Source: JAGNZR01 sp051656905
GTDB taxonomy: Bacteria > Fusobacteriota > Fusobacteriia > Fusobacteriales > Fusobacteriaceae
Assembly: GCA_051656905.1 (NCBI GenBank)
Contig: JBOFJQ010000018.1
Coordinates: forward strand, 1-64,000
Direction: 5' to 3'
Length of the DNA: 64,000 nucleotides
Each line of letters begins with the position of its first letter. The stretch's first letter is position 1. Under the pieces are notes generated by a model. That model saw only the letters and a program-made list of their open reading frames with translations, had not been told where the DNA came from and made no database searches. Position numbers and translations under genes: made by a program. Positions 17,903 to 25,959 of this stretch are shown piece after piece.

Positions 17903-18043
17903 AATCACACCCCCGAATAATTTCTTATAAGTAATTATACTATATTTTAATTGAAAACCCTAGGTAATCAACTTTTTTAGATAAATGATATCTTTCTTTG
18001 AACAGAATATAACTTTTATCTAAAACCTAAAAATTGAGTAAAT

Positions 18044-18076
18044 AAAAGCTGTCGTGACAGTGTCACGACAGCTTTT
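18044..18076 (-). repeat. Long palindrome, copy 2 (terminator-like)
   Basis: Two perfect 16-base arms around G18060 share the 29-bp core of the element at 11349-11391. It lies immediately after the relic end of the broken DUF1016 gene at 18089 and could end its transcription. Confidence 0.83.
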
Positions 18077-18088
18077 CAACTAATAATT

Positions 18089-18767
18089 TTATTTCTCATT
18101 TTGTTTTGCTAATAAGATTGCTTTATGCAGTTTTTCTTCTAATAATTTCTTAGGTGGTAGAGTAGCCAAGGTTAGTTATTCCTAAAAAATCTAACATATA
18201 GATATCCTTCATTGCTAAATCAGCTTGTTCCGCTAAATGAATAGGTAGAACCTCCTGAAAATTATGTTTTTTATCTGAAATTTGATGTCTCTCAAACGCC
18301 ATTCCATTTATCTGATTTAAAAGAACATTTCTTGTCCATCCATTTTTAGATGTCTGCTCAAGATAATAGATTCTTGCAATCTCATCTTTTATTTTTGTAA
18401 TAATTAATAGATTATGACCCCAAGGAATTTCTGAAGCGAGTTGCTGAAGTTTTGGAGTATCTTTGTATTCAAGATAGAAACGTCTCATTTCCCATAAATT
18501 TCTGGCTGAAAACCCTTCTGTGAAACTAAATTCTTCTCTTAAATCCAAAGCTAGTTTTTCAATTACAGATTTCCCCCATCCATTTTTCTCTTGTTGAAAA
18601 TAAATCTCTTCTCCAATACTCCAATATAGATGCATTAGTTCCCTATTAATTTTTTTGGCAACATTGATCTTTGAATGAACTATTCTTTCTTTAACAGATT
18701 TTAAAAATTCTACATACTTTTCTGATACACCATTAATTATATTCAATTTTCTTTCTATAGGATTCAT
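18089..18767 (-). pseudogene. DUF1016 / YhcG-family PD-(D/E)XK nuclease, internally deleted
   Basis: The frame from 18767 to 18150 gives 205 residues with the DUF1016 N-terminal domain (LMHLYWSIGEEI, WGKSVIEKLALDLREEF, FSARNLWEMRRFY, LASEIPWGHNLLII) and stops just after the signature KDIYMLDFLGI. Normal members continue into a nuclease domain of about 140 residues. A shifted frame then reads LPPKKLLEEKLHKAILLAKQ and ends at 18089, the family's C-terminal tail. The nuclease core has been lost by an internal deletion, the same kind of damage as in the neighbouring ATPase gene. Confidence 0.78.
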
Positions 18768-19326
18768 TCTTCCTCCAAGTTTTATATTTCTGTTGCAGAA
18801 TTAAATAAAAAAAAACCTCATTATTCCCTTTAAATTCACTGTTTTAATAATAATAATAATAATAATTATAAATTTAGTTTCCTGTTGCAGAATTATAGCT
18901 TGTCAGCGGTAGTTTTTCATTGTTAGATTCTTTATTATAAAACATTATAAATCTATTTAAGCTATCACCTTTTAATTCAATGCTCTTTCTTTTTTAATTT
19001 ATCATCTTTTTATCTATTTCAGTGTACCTAATCATAATTTGCAAGAACCTCCAATTTTAAATCTATTGTTTATTATACCATTAATAGAACTATTTTTATA
19101 TCAAAAAGCCTAGTGTAAATGGCGAGTACTTTTGTAAAAAAATTATCATTTTAAATTGCTGTTTTTTTGGCAAAGTAAATTTGATCTCTTCTAAATAATA
19201 TTGTTTTAACCTTTTTTAATTTTAATCCTAAATTTTCTAACATATTATATTTTTTATGAATTAAATATAGTATAATTAAGATAATTATAAACTAAAAAAT
19301 TTATCATATAAAAGGGAAGGGATAAA
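18768..19326. other. 559-base non-coding region with short repeats
   Basis: This region holds two direct copies of CTGTTGCAGAATTA (18790-18803 and 18882-18895); an inverted copy of its last twelve bases is at 22043-22054. Between them lies an AAT microsatellite (about 18846-18867). A TATAAT at 19271-19276 may serve the Fic gene. No gene is visible. The sequence has the look of decayed coding or mobile DNA. Confidence 0.6.
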
Positions 19327-20016
19327 ATGAAGTTAATAGATAACTTATCAAAAGACTATAAAGATGATTTTTTAGTAAGAATGGCATATCATTCCTCAGC
19401 TATGGAAGGAAATACAATCACATTAAATGAGACTGTCTCTATTCTTTTATACAATACTATTCCAGAGAAAACAAACGTACGTGAATTCTTTGAAATAGAA
19501 AATCACAGACAAGCAATGGCTTATATATTTCATTGCATCGAACAAGAAGAAAAATTAAGTTTAAATATAATAAAGGATATTCATAAATATTTAATGGATC
19601 ATCTTCATGAAGAAAGAGGATTATTTAAAACACAAAGCAACGGAATTATAGGAGCTAATTTTAATACAGCATCTCCAGAAAAAATTCAAGAACTTATGTA
19701 TCAATGGCTTGGAAATTATGATTATTTAATCTCAAATGCAGAAACTGAAGAGGAAAAAATAAGATTAATTCTAGAAAAGCATATTGAGTTTGAACGAGTG
19801 CACCCCTTTGCAGATGGTAATGGAAGAACTGGAAGACTAATAATCAACTATTTACTAATAGAAAATAATATTCCTCCTTTAGTTCTACCACAAGAGTTAA
19901 AGGGAGATTATATTTATTCTTTGGCTAATCAGGATGTTAATAAATTATTTGAGATATCTAAACTACTAATAAAAAAAGAGAAAGAAAAAATATATTGCTT
20001 TAGCAACAAATTATAA
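19327..20016 (+). CDS. Fic-domain AMP-transferase, class II (N-terminal inhibitory motif)
   Basis: This 229-residue Fic protein has the catalytic loop HPFADGNGRTGR at 159-170, with the active His159 and all phosphate-binding residues present. An inhibitory helix near the N terminus carries S23-x3-E27-G28 (SSAMEGN), which in class II Fic proteins places a glutamate over the ATP site and blocks AMP transfer. Fic enzymes usually attach AMP to hydroxyl groups of target proteins. It has a GGGAAGGG ribosome site, stands alone and overlaps its own terminator hairpin. No antitoxin gene is needed or seen. Confidence 0.92.
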   Translation: MKLIDNLSKDYKDDFLVRMAYHSSAMEGNTITLNETVSILLYNTIPEKTNVREFFEIENHRQAMAYIFHCIEQEEKLSLNIIKDIHKYLMDHLHEERGLFKTQSNGIIGANFNTASPEKIQELMYQWLGNYDYLISNAETEEEKIRLILEKHIEFERVHPFADGNGRTGRLIINYLLIENNIPPLVLPQELKGDYIYSLANQDVNKLFEISKLLIKKEKEKIYCFSNKL

Positions 20017-20034
20017 TTGAATTTGTTGCTAAAG
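19998..20034 (+). terminator. Terminator overlapping the Fic gene end
   Basis: CTTTAGCAACAAATT (19998-20012) and its complement (20020-20034) form a 15-bp stem that includes the last codons of the Fic gene. Confidence 0.75.
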
Positions 20035-20037
20035 AAG

Positions 20038-20071
20038 AAAAGAGGAACTAGTTCATACTAGTTCCTCTTTT
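20038..20071 (-). terminator. Terminator of the small membrane-protein gene
   Basis: AAAAGAGGAACTAG (20038-20051) and CTAGTTCCTCTTTT (20058-20071) form a 14-bp stem directly after the stop of the leftward gene at 20074. Confidence 0.8.
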
Positions 20072-20073
20072 CA

Positions 20074-20340
20074 CTACTCTGTTGGAGCTTTAATCTTATC
20101 AGCATTATTAGTTTTAGCTGCTTCATACGCTTTATTAATTCTTACTTCATCAGGATCATATTGTGTAATTACTACCAAAAATAAGGCTACAATTATTGTG
20201 ATTATAATTCTAGTTAGTTTTGAAAATATTTTATTTTTCCACATAAAATATAATCCCATTGGTGGTACAAGAAGTAAAATTGTTATTATAAACCATTTTT
20301 TATTTGTTATTTTATCCTCATCTAATTTATTATCTTTCAT
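20074..20340 (-). CDS. Small membrane protein of unknown function
   Basis: The protein has 88 residues with two predicted membrane helices at about 17-34 (WFIITILLLVPPMGLYFMW) and 42-60, then a short charged C-terminal tail. The first helix with PPMGLYFMWK looks like small envelope proteins of Firmicutes and Fusobacteria described only as hypothetical. It is read towards the Fic gene and has its own terminator. Nothing links it functionally to either Fic gene. I do not recognise a family. Confidence 0.65.
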   Translation of the reverse strand: MKDNKLDEDKITNKKWFIITILLLVPPMGLYFMWKNKIFSKLTRIIITIIVALFLVVITQYDPDEVRINKAYEAAKTNNADKIKAPTE

Positions 20341-20579
20341 TTTTTACACCCTCTAGTCATTTTTTATTAGTATCTTTTATTATAGATAATAATATTAAGG
20401 TTCTCGATATTCTGTATTATCCCATTTTTCTTATCCTTATTTAATTAATTTTACTATATTTAGAATTTTAATGAAAGAGAATATTATATATTTTTGTTAG
20501 TTTACTAAATTAAAGTGATATAATTTTATCAATAGATAAAATTAATAAAAATTCATAAGATTATTGAGGTGATCAAATA

Positions 20580-21185
20580 ATGATTTTAGACGACAACTTG
20601 AATATTACTAATCAAATAGAACTCTCAAAAATGGAAGAAAAAATTAGTAAACAAAAAGCTAAGCAGTTATTTGATTCTGGGGATATTAATACAGTAAAAA
20701 TAGGAACTTTTGAAAGACTTGCTTATATTCATAATTATCTCTTTGGGGATATCTACGATTTTGCTGGAAATATTAGAGATGTCAATATTTCAAAAGGGGA
20801 TTTTCGTTTTGCTCCTTTAATGTATCTTGAGCACTCATTGAATTATATCGATACGATGCCTCAAACAACATTTGATAAAATCATTGAAAAATATGTTGAG
20901 ATGAACATTGATCACCCTTTTAGAGAAGGAAATGGCAGAGCTACTCGTATCTGGCTTGATCTTATATTAAAAGAGAATATTAAGCAAATAGTAGACTGGA
21001 ATCTTGTTGATAAAGATGAGTATCTATCAGCTATGCAAAGAAGTGTTGTTAAAGATATTGAAATTAAGCATCTCTTAAAACAATCCCTTACTAATGAAAT
21101 TAATGATCGTTCATTATTCATGAAAGGTATTGATGTAAGTTATTACTATGAGGGATATAGTGAATTTAATACAGAGGATGTATAA
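20580..21185 (+). CDS. Fic-domain AMP-transferase, class III (C-terminal inhibitory motif)
   Basis: This is a 201-residue compact Fic protein. The catalytic loop HPFREGNGRATR lies at 112-123, with the preceding FGDIYDFAGNIRDVNISKG segment (55-73) forming the flap that positions the target. The C-terminal helix carries S187-x3-E191-G192 (SYYYEG), the inhibitory motif expected at the C terminus of class III (Neisseria-type) Fic proteins; such enzymes are held inactive by oligomer formation and self-modification. GAGGTGATC precedes the ATG. No separate antitoxin is encoded upstream, consistent with self-inhibition. Confidence 0.88.
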   Translation: MILDDNLNITNQIELSKMEEKISKQKAKQLFDSGDINTVKIGTFERLAYIHNYLFGDIYDFAGNIRDVNISKGDFRFAPLMYLEHSLNYIDTMPQTTFDKIIEKYVEMNIDHPFREGNGRATRIWLDLILKENIKQIVDWNLVDKDEYLSAMQRSVVKDIEIKHLLKQSLTNEINDRSLFMKGIDVSYYYEGYSEFNTEDV

Positions 21186-21228
21186 ATATATTTTTTTTAA
21201 AACTTAAGTTTTATTTCTTAAATAAGAT

Positions 21229-21260
21229 AAAAGGAGGTTCTTCCTTAAGGACCTCCTTTT
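21229..21260. terminator. Terminator between convergent Fic and XRE genes
   Basis: AAAAGGAGGT (21229-21238) and ACCTCCTTTT (21251-21260) form the stem, between two genes that end towards each other. Confidence 0.82.
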
Positions 21261-21279
21261 GCATTTAAAATTAATATTA

Positions 21280-21726
21280 TTATTGTGTTTTTAAAAATTC
21301 TGCATATCTTTTTAATTCTTCTATTCTTTCTGGTGATAAACCTGAAAGATTTATTTCATTCTTCTTATCTTGGTTTTCACTACTGAAAAATGATCTATCT
21401 TCTAATTTTTTAATTTTCTTTTCCAATTCTTCACATCTTTGTTTGTAATCATCTAACTCTGAAAAATCTTTCTCATCAAGATAACCAATTCTTTTATAAA
21501 GGTCTTTATAATCAATTTTTAATCCACTAGATATCTTTTGTAGTAAAAATGGATTTATTTTTAATAATTTACCATTTTCAAGTCTTGAGAAAAGAGATGG
21601 CTGAATTCCTGTCTTTAAACAAAATTGATTTAAACCTAAATTTGATTTTTCACGACATTCTTTTATATAATTTCCTAAATCTTCTCTTATTTTCTTACTA
21701 ACTTCGTAATTATTATAATCGTCCAT
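21280..21726 (-). CDS. XRE-family HTH regulator (phage-repressor type)
   Basis: The protein has 148 residues. A Cro/CI-type helix-turn-helix spans about 14-70 (CREKSNLGLNQFCLKTGIQPSLFSRLENG), followed by a charged, coiled-coil-like stretch (about 80-110) and a short tail that could mediate dimerisation. It reads away from a region with ACATGT half-sites (21793-21818) and a relic cro-like frame on the other strand, an arrangement like a phage lysis-lysogeny switch. It may be the surviving repressor of an old replicon whose sigma-like and replication genes follow at 22345-24063. Confidence 0.8.
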   Translation of the reverse strand: MDDYNNYEVSKKIREDLGNYIKECREKSNLGLNQFCLKTGIQPSLFSRLENGKLLKINPFLLQKISSGLKIDYKDLYKRIGYLDEKDFSELDDYKQRCEELEKKIKKLEDRSFFSSENQDKKNEINLSGLSPERIEELKRYAEFLKTQ

Positions 21727-21792
21727 ATCTCCTCCTAAAAAATTATACTACACTTCTCTCTAAGAATAGCTAAATTTTTACCAATTAACTAT

Positions 21793-21823
21793 TGACACAT
21801 GTGAATAAAACATGTTAGTATTG
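21793..21823 (+). promoter_or_regulatory. Candidate repressor operator and rightward promoter
   Basis: TTGACA followed by CACATGTG, then AACATGTT: two ACATGT palindromes about 14 bases apart lie over a promoter-like TTGACA/TAGTAT pair (18-base spacer). The site is between the XRE gene and the cro-like relic, where an operator for the XRE protein would be expected. Confidence 0.5.
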
Positions 21824-21882
21824 TTGTTAGTGAACACGAGGAGGTATCGTCTAATCTTAAAAAATAATCAAAATATGAGTCA

Positions 21883-22008
21883 TTGAAAAATATTACTTTG
21901 TATTTTTTTAGCTAAAGCACTAGATTTTTCAAGAGAATTACTCTATCGTAAAAGCAAAAAAAATCCCTGTAATTTTAGAAAAATTAATTAAATTATTTAA
22001 TTTTTTCT
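21883..22008 (+). pseudogene. Frameshifted cro-like small HTH relic
   Basis: Three short frames joined at homopolymer runs read KNITLYF, FLAKALDFSRELLYRKSKK and KIPVILEKLIKLF. Joined, they resemble a small Cro-type DNA-binding protein (LAKALDFSRELLYR as recognition helix). The breaks fall in a T run (about 21903-21909) and an A run (about 21956-21963), so either the gene has decayed or indels occurred at these runs. It faces the XRE gene across the candidate operator. A hairpin at 22001-22040 follows. Confidence 0.4.
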
Positions 22009-22344
22009 TTCTGTTCAAACTTGTGAATAGAAAGAAAAAAAGTAATTCTGCAACCATACTCTCATCTGTCTTATTACATAAGAACACGTTTATTCTAAGA
22101 AAATTTATAACTTTTTTAATTACTAAAATAAAAATAAAAAAAGAGCTAAACTAAAAAAAATCTAATTATACTCACTAAAACTTCTTCTTTTTACACTTGC
22201 TACCATTCTTTAAATATTTTAAATATTTTAAATATAACTTTTTATAATAAATTAGAAAATCAAATTAGCACTCTACTATTCAAAAATGAAAATAAAGAGG
22301 AGCTAGATATATTTTTATTTAACCAGCTAACGAGGAGTAAATAA
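22009..22344. other. Non-coding stretch before the sigma-like gene
   Basis: The stretch includes a hairpin (22001-22040, arms TTTTTTCTTTCTGTTC and GAATAGAAAGAAAAAA), an inverted copy of the 12-mer GTTGCAGAATTA (22043-22054), and an A+T-only run with a 10-base period (TTTAAATATT units, about 22209-22236) that could be an easily melted DNA segment. GACGAGGAG-like bases before 22345 form the ribosome site. I see no gene. Confidence 0.55.
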
Positions 22345-22944
22345 ATGAATAATGATGCTACAATTCTATTGATTAAAAAAGTTCAACTCAACTCTGATTC
22401 TATTGCTTTAGATACATTAATTCAAAATCATAAAAGTTTAATTTTTCATTTAATATTAACATATAGTGCCCACAACTCATACTACATTGAAGATATATCA
22501 CAAGAAGCCTATATAGCCCTAATTGATGCTATCCACACTTATAAGAAGAGTCATGATGACTGTACATTTATTGCATTTGCTTATTTTGTAATTCGTAATA
22601 AAATCGTAAATTTTCTCCTTAAAGAAAAATTAATTGATAAGCATTATCTTTCTAATTCTGAACTTGATACTCTTAGTTTACCACAAATCAGTACCAATAA
22701 ATTAAAACCTTTCATTTTTGGACACATCAATAAAACCTTAACATCTTTAGAATCTTTTATTATCAAATCAAAATTTGGATTAAATAATGAATCTTCATAT
22801 ACCCCAGAAGAAATCTCTAAGATATCCTTACTTCCACCAAAAAGAGTAAATAAAATTATCAAAACTGCTCTAAAAAAATTAAGAATTTCAATAGAAAAGG
22901 AATCAGAAATAAATAATAAAAATCTATTTTTAGGAGAAACGTAA
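22345..22944 (+). CDS. Small sigma-70-like RNA polymerase sigma factor
   Basis: The protein has 199 residues. A region-2-like domain (about 20-95) shows the pattern LIQNHKSLIFHLILTY...YIEDISQEAYIALIDAIHTY, in which DISQE/AYIALIDA corresponds to the core-binding D-x-x-Q-E-x-x-x-x-L motif. A region-4-like helix-turn-helix follows at about 145-190 (YTPEEISKISLLPPKRVNKII). It lacks regions 1 and 3, as in alternative, phage or plasmid sigma factors. The stop codon is directly followed by the ATG of the replication-like gene, so the two are translationally coupled. Confidence 0.78.
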   Translation: MNNDATILLIKKVQLNSDSIALDTLIQNHKSLIFHLILTYSAHNSYYIEDISQEAYIALIDAIHTYKKSHDDCTFIAFAYFVIRNKIVNFLLKEKLIDKHYLSNSELDTLSLPQISTNKLKPFIFGHINKTLTSLESFIIKSKFGLNNESSYTPEEISKISLLPPKRVNKIIKTALKKLRISIEKESEINNKNLFLGET

Positions 22945-24063
22945 ATGAAAAGCGAAATTAAAAATACCATTTGTGGAATATATCAAAGAAAATTATTAGA
23001 TTATGGCTTAGATATTAAAGATGCCTATATTTTAACACTTTTAAAAGATCTAATCGGAACTACTGGAGATATACAAAAGATTGTGGATGGCACTGTTTAT
23101 TACTCTATAGACTTTAATGATATATGTAATTTTCTTCCAATTATAGAAATAAATAATACTAAAGTTATAAGTAGAAGAATAACTAAATATGAAAATCTTG
23201 GTTTGCTTTCTAAGCATACTCATAAAAAATATGATAATGAAAAAAAAGTTTTTGATGGAACTTATACATTTATAACTTTAAAAGAAAGTTTTAGAGATTT
23301 ATTTGAAGTTTCTTCAATAAATGTAGATACTAAAAAAATTGCAGAAAGAGCTAAAAAAATGGGGTTAGAAATTACAAAAGCAGAGGGTACTCAAAAGTTC
23401 TCTCTGGTAGAAGAAAAAATAGCAGAGGTTACTTTTGAGTGCCCTTTGGATAAACCATTGGAAACATTAGACTTTTGCAGAGAGCACTCTGGAGTACCTT
23501 CACGTGAGGGTACTCAAAAGTACCTTCATAGTAGTAGTAGTAATTATATATTTAATAATAAGAAAAAATATATAATTACAAAAAAAAATACTACCAATAA
23601 TATTCGAAGTAACATTAAAGAAAATATTAATATCAACTATGTTTTTTTGAATAACAAAATTTTTTACCCAGAGCTAGTTGATGCAACTATTTTTAATATA
23701 AATAAAAATATAATTGATTTGACAGAGGATAAATTTAATTTGGTTTATAACGCTGCTAAAACTGAGATTAAGAGAGGGTTTGGGAAAAATATTAATGCTG
23801 TAATCTACCGTGCTTTGACAAAAAGATGGGAGTTTCAAGCTACTAATAAAAATAAATTATCAACACCATCTGAGAGTTTGGCTGAAATTGAGAAAATTTT
23901 AGAAAGAAACTACGAATATGCAATTGGATATGTTGAATGCAACTATAGTGAGGCAAACGTTATAGAAGTTTTTACTACCCTTGTGAAAAAAGAATATCCT
24001 AAAGATTTGGTAGAGAGATATCTTTTGAAAATTAGAGTGTATTTTAAAAATAGGGGTATTTAG
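22945..24063 (+). CDS. Replication-initiation-like protein with internal iterons
   Basis: The protein has 372 residues. The N-terminal part (about 1-125) looks like a winged helix of the replisome-organiser type (YSIDFNDICNFLP...VISRRITKYENLGLLSK). A low-complexity linker (about 140-235; repeated EGTQK) is encoded by a cluster of DNA repeats, and the C-terminal part (about 240-372) is helical. I do not recognise a named Rep family, but the winged helix plus DNA repeats inside the gene resembles phage and plasmid initiators whose origin lies within their own gene. It follows the sigma-like gene without any spacing. If so, it is a replicon remnant or a resident element. Confidence 0.5.
   Translation: MKSEIKNTICGIYQRKLLDYGLDIKDAYILTLLKDLIGTTGDIQKIVDGTVYYSIDFNDICNFLPIIEINNTKVISRRITKYENLGLLSKHTHKKYDNEKKVFDGTYTFITLKESFRDLFEVSSINVDTKKIAERAKKMGLEITKAEGTQKFSLVEEKIAEVTFECPLDKPLETLDFCREHSGVPSREGTQKYLHSSSSNYIFNNKKKYIITKKNTTNNIRSNIKENININYVFLNNKIFYPELVDATIFNINKNIIDLTEDKFNLVYNAAKTEIKRGFGKNINAVIYRALTKRWEFQATNKNKLSTPSESLAEIEKILERNYEYAIGYVECNYSEANVIEVFTTLVKKEYPKDLVERYLLKIRVYFKNRGI
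23384..23530. repeat. Iteron-like repeat cluster inside the replication-like gene
   Basis: AGGGTACTCAAAAGT occurs at 23384-23398 and 23507-23521, and its near-exact inverse ACTTTTGAGTGCCCT at 23431-23445. AGTACCTTCA occurs at 23493-23502 and 23520-23529. The exact 15-base identity across synonymous positions exceeds what the repeated EGTQK peptide needs. Such clusters bind initiator proteins at origins. Confidence 0.7.
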
Positions 24064-24088
24064 TGAAAAGAAAAAATTTAATAAAAAA

Positions 24089-24125
24089 ATAAAATCTCCA
24101 AATTTTGAGTATTTGGAGATTTTAT
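24089..24125. terminator. Terminator between convergent genes
   Basis: ATAAAATCTCCAAAT (24089-24103) and its exact complement (24111-24125) form a 15-bp stem with a TTTGAG-type loop between the replication-like gene and the regulator at 24169. Confidence 0.88.
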
Positions 24126-24168
24126 TATCTTACTTTCTAATATAAATTCTTTACAGCTGAGAAACCCT

Positions 24169-25581
24169 TTATTTTTTTTGCAATCCAAAAAATTCCATAT
24201 AATTAGGGTCTCTAAGAAAAGCTTTCCAATTAAGTTGGGAAAGTTCAGGGAAAAAAAACGGTGGAATTTCAAGCTTCAGCACTAAAGAGTATTTTTCATG
24301 TTTTTTTTGTGAAAAATATTCAAAAAAGTTTATTACATCAATTTTATCAACATAGTAGGAATTTTCAATAGATTTTTTTATCGATTCTCCTATCCAATTT
24401 TCAAGAGAACCATCCAATAAAAGTATAGTAAAAGAGGATTTCTTTTTATAAAAAACCTTATTAAGATCGATACAGCTTTTAATAAAAAAATGTATTCTCA
24501 AAAGATCTTGGTTATAAATTTCAAAATTTAAATTTAAAGAGATTCTTTTCAAAGTTACCATAAGAATATCATCTATTTCATTAACGTCATCGCCATAAAA
24601 ATCTAACATAACATTTTTTCTAAGTGTAGATAATTTTAAAATATTAAAGAGTATGTACCTTTCTTTTTCAGGAATTTCACCAATCTCTTTCTCTAATGCT
24701 TCAATAAACTTAAAGTGTTGTTTATGAAGAAATGCTAGGGATGAATTTTTCCCAAAATAAAGTTTAGAAAAAACAAAGGATAAATTTAATTTACATTCCT
24801 GTATTTGAAGAACAGGAATGTTTCCAAGAGATTCCACTATACTTTGCGGGATATCCCAAAGAAATTTAACAAAATTCTTTTCCAATCTATCTGGTGGAAA
24901 AATATTAGAAAAGTTTTTATTTATAATTAGAACTGCAAAAACTTCATAATAAATTCCACGACCTAAAGCAAAGTTTTTTTCTTTAGGAAAAGATTTTATA
25001 ATTTCTAAGATTTCTGATCTATCTTGAGGAGAACAAATCATATAATAAATTTCTTGTTGAAGAGGACTTACTCTTTTAGATAGTATTTTTAATACTATTT
25101 TAATAAAAAGTTGATATTTTTGAAAAAAATCACCTTTAAGGGAAAGACCTTTAGAATTTATACTTATAATTTCTAAATTATAAAGTTTGGCAAATTCTTT
25201 TGCAGAATAAAGATCTAATTGAAGAGTTTTTCTATTCAAATTAAAATATTCTGAAATTTCAGTAAGATTGACAATCTCTTCAGTAATTAGTTTAAAAAAA
25301 AGATATGAAATCCTATCGCTTTTGCAAGGGTTAAAATTTAAATAAAGCAATGAAGATATAGCTTTTTTATCAATAGTTCTTAAATAAAAATTTTTGTTTT
25401 TTTTTAAAGATGGAAAAGAGTTATCTATTAAAAAACGATCAATCTTATTTAAAGAATTTTTTATATTCACAAGATTAAAATCAAAATTTGTAATGAGATT
25501 CTCTATCGTAATATCTCTATTACTATTGTCTATAAAAAATTGAAGAATTTCAACTTCTCTTTCTCCTAAAAATATATTCAT
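24169..25581 (-). CDS. BglG/Mga-like HTH transcriptional regulator
   Basis: This 470-residue regulator has two N-terminal helix-turn-helix domains: about 5-65 (REVEILQFFIDNSNRDITIENLI) and about 90-155 (LTEISEYFNLNRKTLQLDLYSAKEFAK). The pattern is that of BglG/LicR/Mga-type proteins. A helical middle like a degenerate PRD region follows, without the conserved phospho-histidines I would expect, and then an EIIB-like end at about 385-470. It starts 378 bases from the divergent glycyl-radical operon, and no other regulator is near, so it is the probable local activator of that operon. Confidence 0.72.
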   Translation of the reverse strand: MNIFLGEREVEILQFFIDNSNRDITIENLITNFDFNLVNIKNSLNKIDRFLIDNSFPSLKKNKNFYLRTIDKKAISSLLYLNFNPCKSDRISYLFFKLITEEIVNLTEISEYFNLNRKTLQLDLYSAKEFAKLYNLEIISINSKGLSLKGDFFQKYQLFIKIVLKILSKRVSPLQQEIYYMICSPQDRSEILEIIKSFPKEKNFALGRGIYYEVFAVLIINKNFSNIFPPDRLEKNFVKFLWDIPQSIVESLGNIPVLQIQECKLNLSFVFSKLYFGKNSSLAFLHKQHFKFIEALEKEIGEIPEKERYILFNILKLSTLRKNVMLDFYGDDVNEIDDILMVTLKRISLNLNFEIYNQDLLRIHFFIKSCIDLNKVFYKKKSSFTILLLDGSLENWIGESIKKSIENSYYVDKIDVINFFEYFSQKKHEKYSLVLKLEIPPFFFPELSQLNWKAFLRDPNYMEFFGLQKK

Positions 25582-25959
25582 TAGTTTTTCTCCTTAGTTA
25601 TAGATTACCGGCTAAACTGCTAAGTTTGTTGTTAGTCTCTTTTCGTTTAAAAATTATGGTTTTATAACAATATTTTATAAAATAAAAAATATAAATAATT
25701 TCAAATAAATAATAACTTATAAAAAATAATTAACTTAAGTGGAAAAAAAAATAAAAATAAAAAAATAAAAAATTCAAGTTTTCTATTACAAAATAAAAGA
25801 GTATATTTTAGTTACATTATTTTATTATAAAAAAGTTGTTAATATTAAAGTAATTTTATAAAACAAAAGTCTTTTATCTTAAACAATATATCAAAAAATT
25901 TTAGCACTTTTTATAAAAAATATCAATAAATAGTTGTAAAGTATAGAAGGAGGAATCTA
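25582..25959. promoter_or_regulatory. Divergent control region of the glycyl-radical cluster
   Basis: These 378 very A+T-rich bases separate the regulator from the activase gene. They hold several TTTATAAAA-like motifs and the palindrome TATTTTATAAAATA at 25671-25684. The only G+C-rich spot is TACCGGCTAAACTGCTAAG (about 25605-25623) beside the regulator start. I cannot fix the promoters with confidence. Confidence 0.45.

Noticed and set aside
18846..18867. AAT repeats as a functional element
   Set aside because: A simple microsatellite in A+T-rich DNA, not near a start codon; slippage is the simplest origin.
20580..21185. Doc-type kinase toxin of a toxin-antitoxin pair
   Set aside because: The loop has the full HPFxxGNGRxxR of AMP-transferring Fic enzymes, a C-terminal inhibitory motif is present and no Phd-like antitoxin gene lies upstream.
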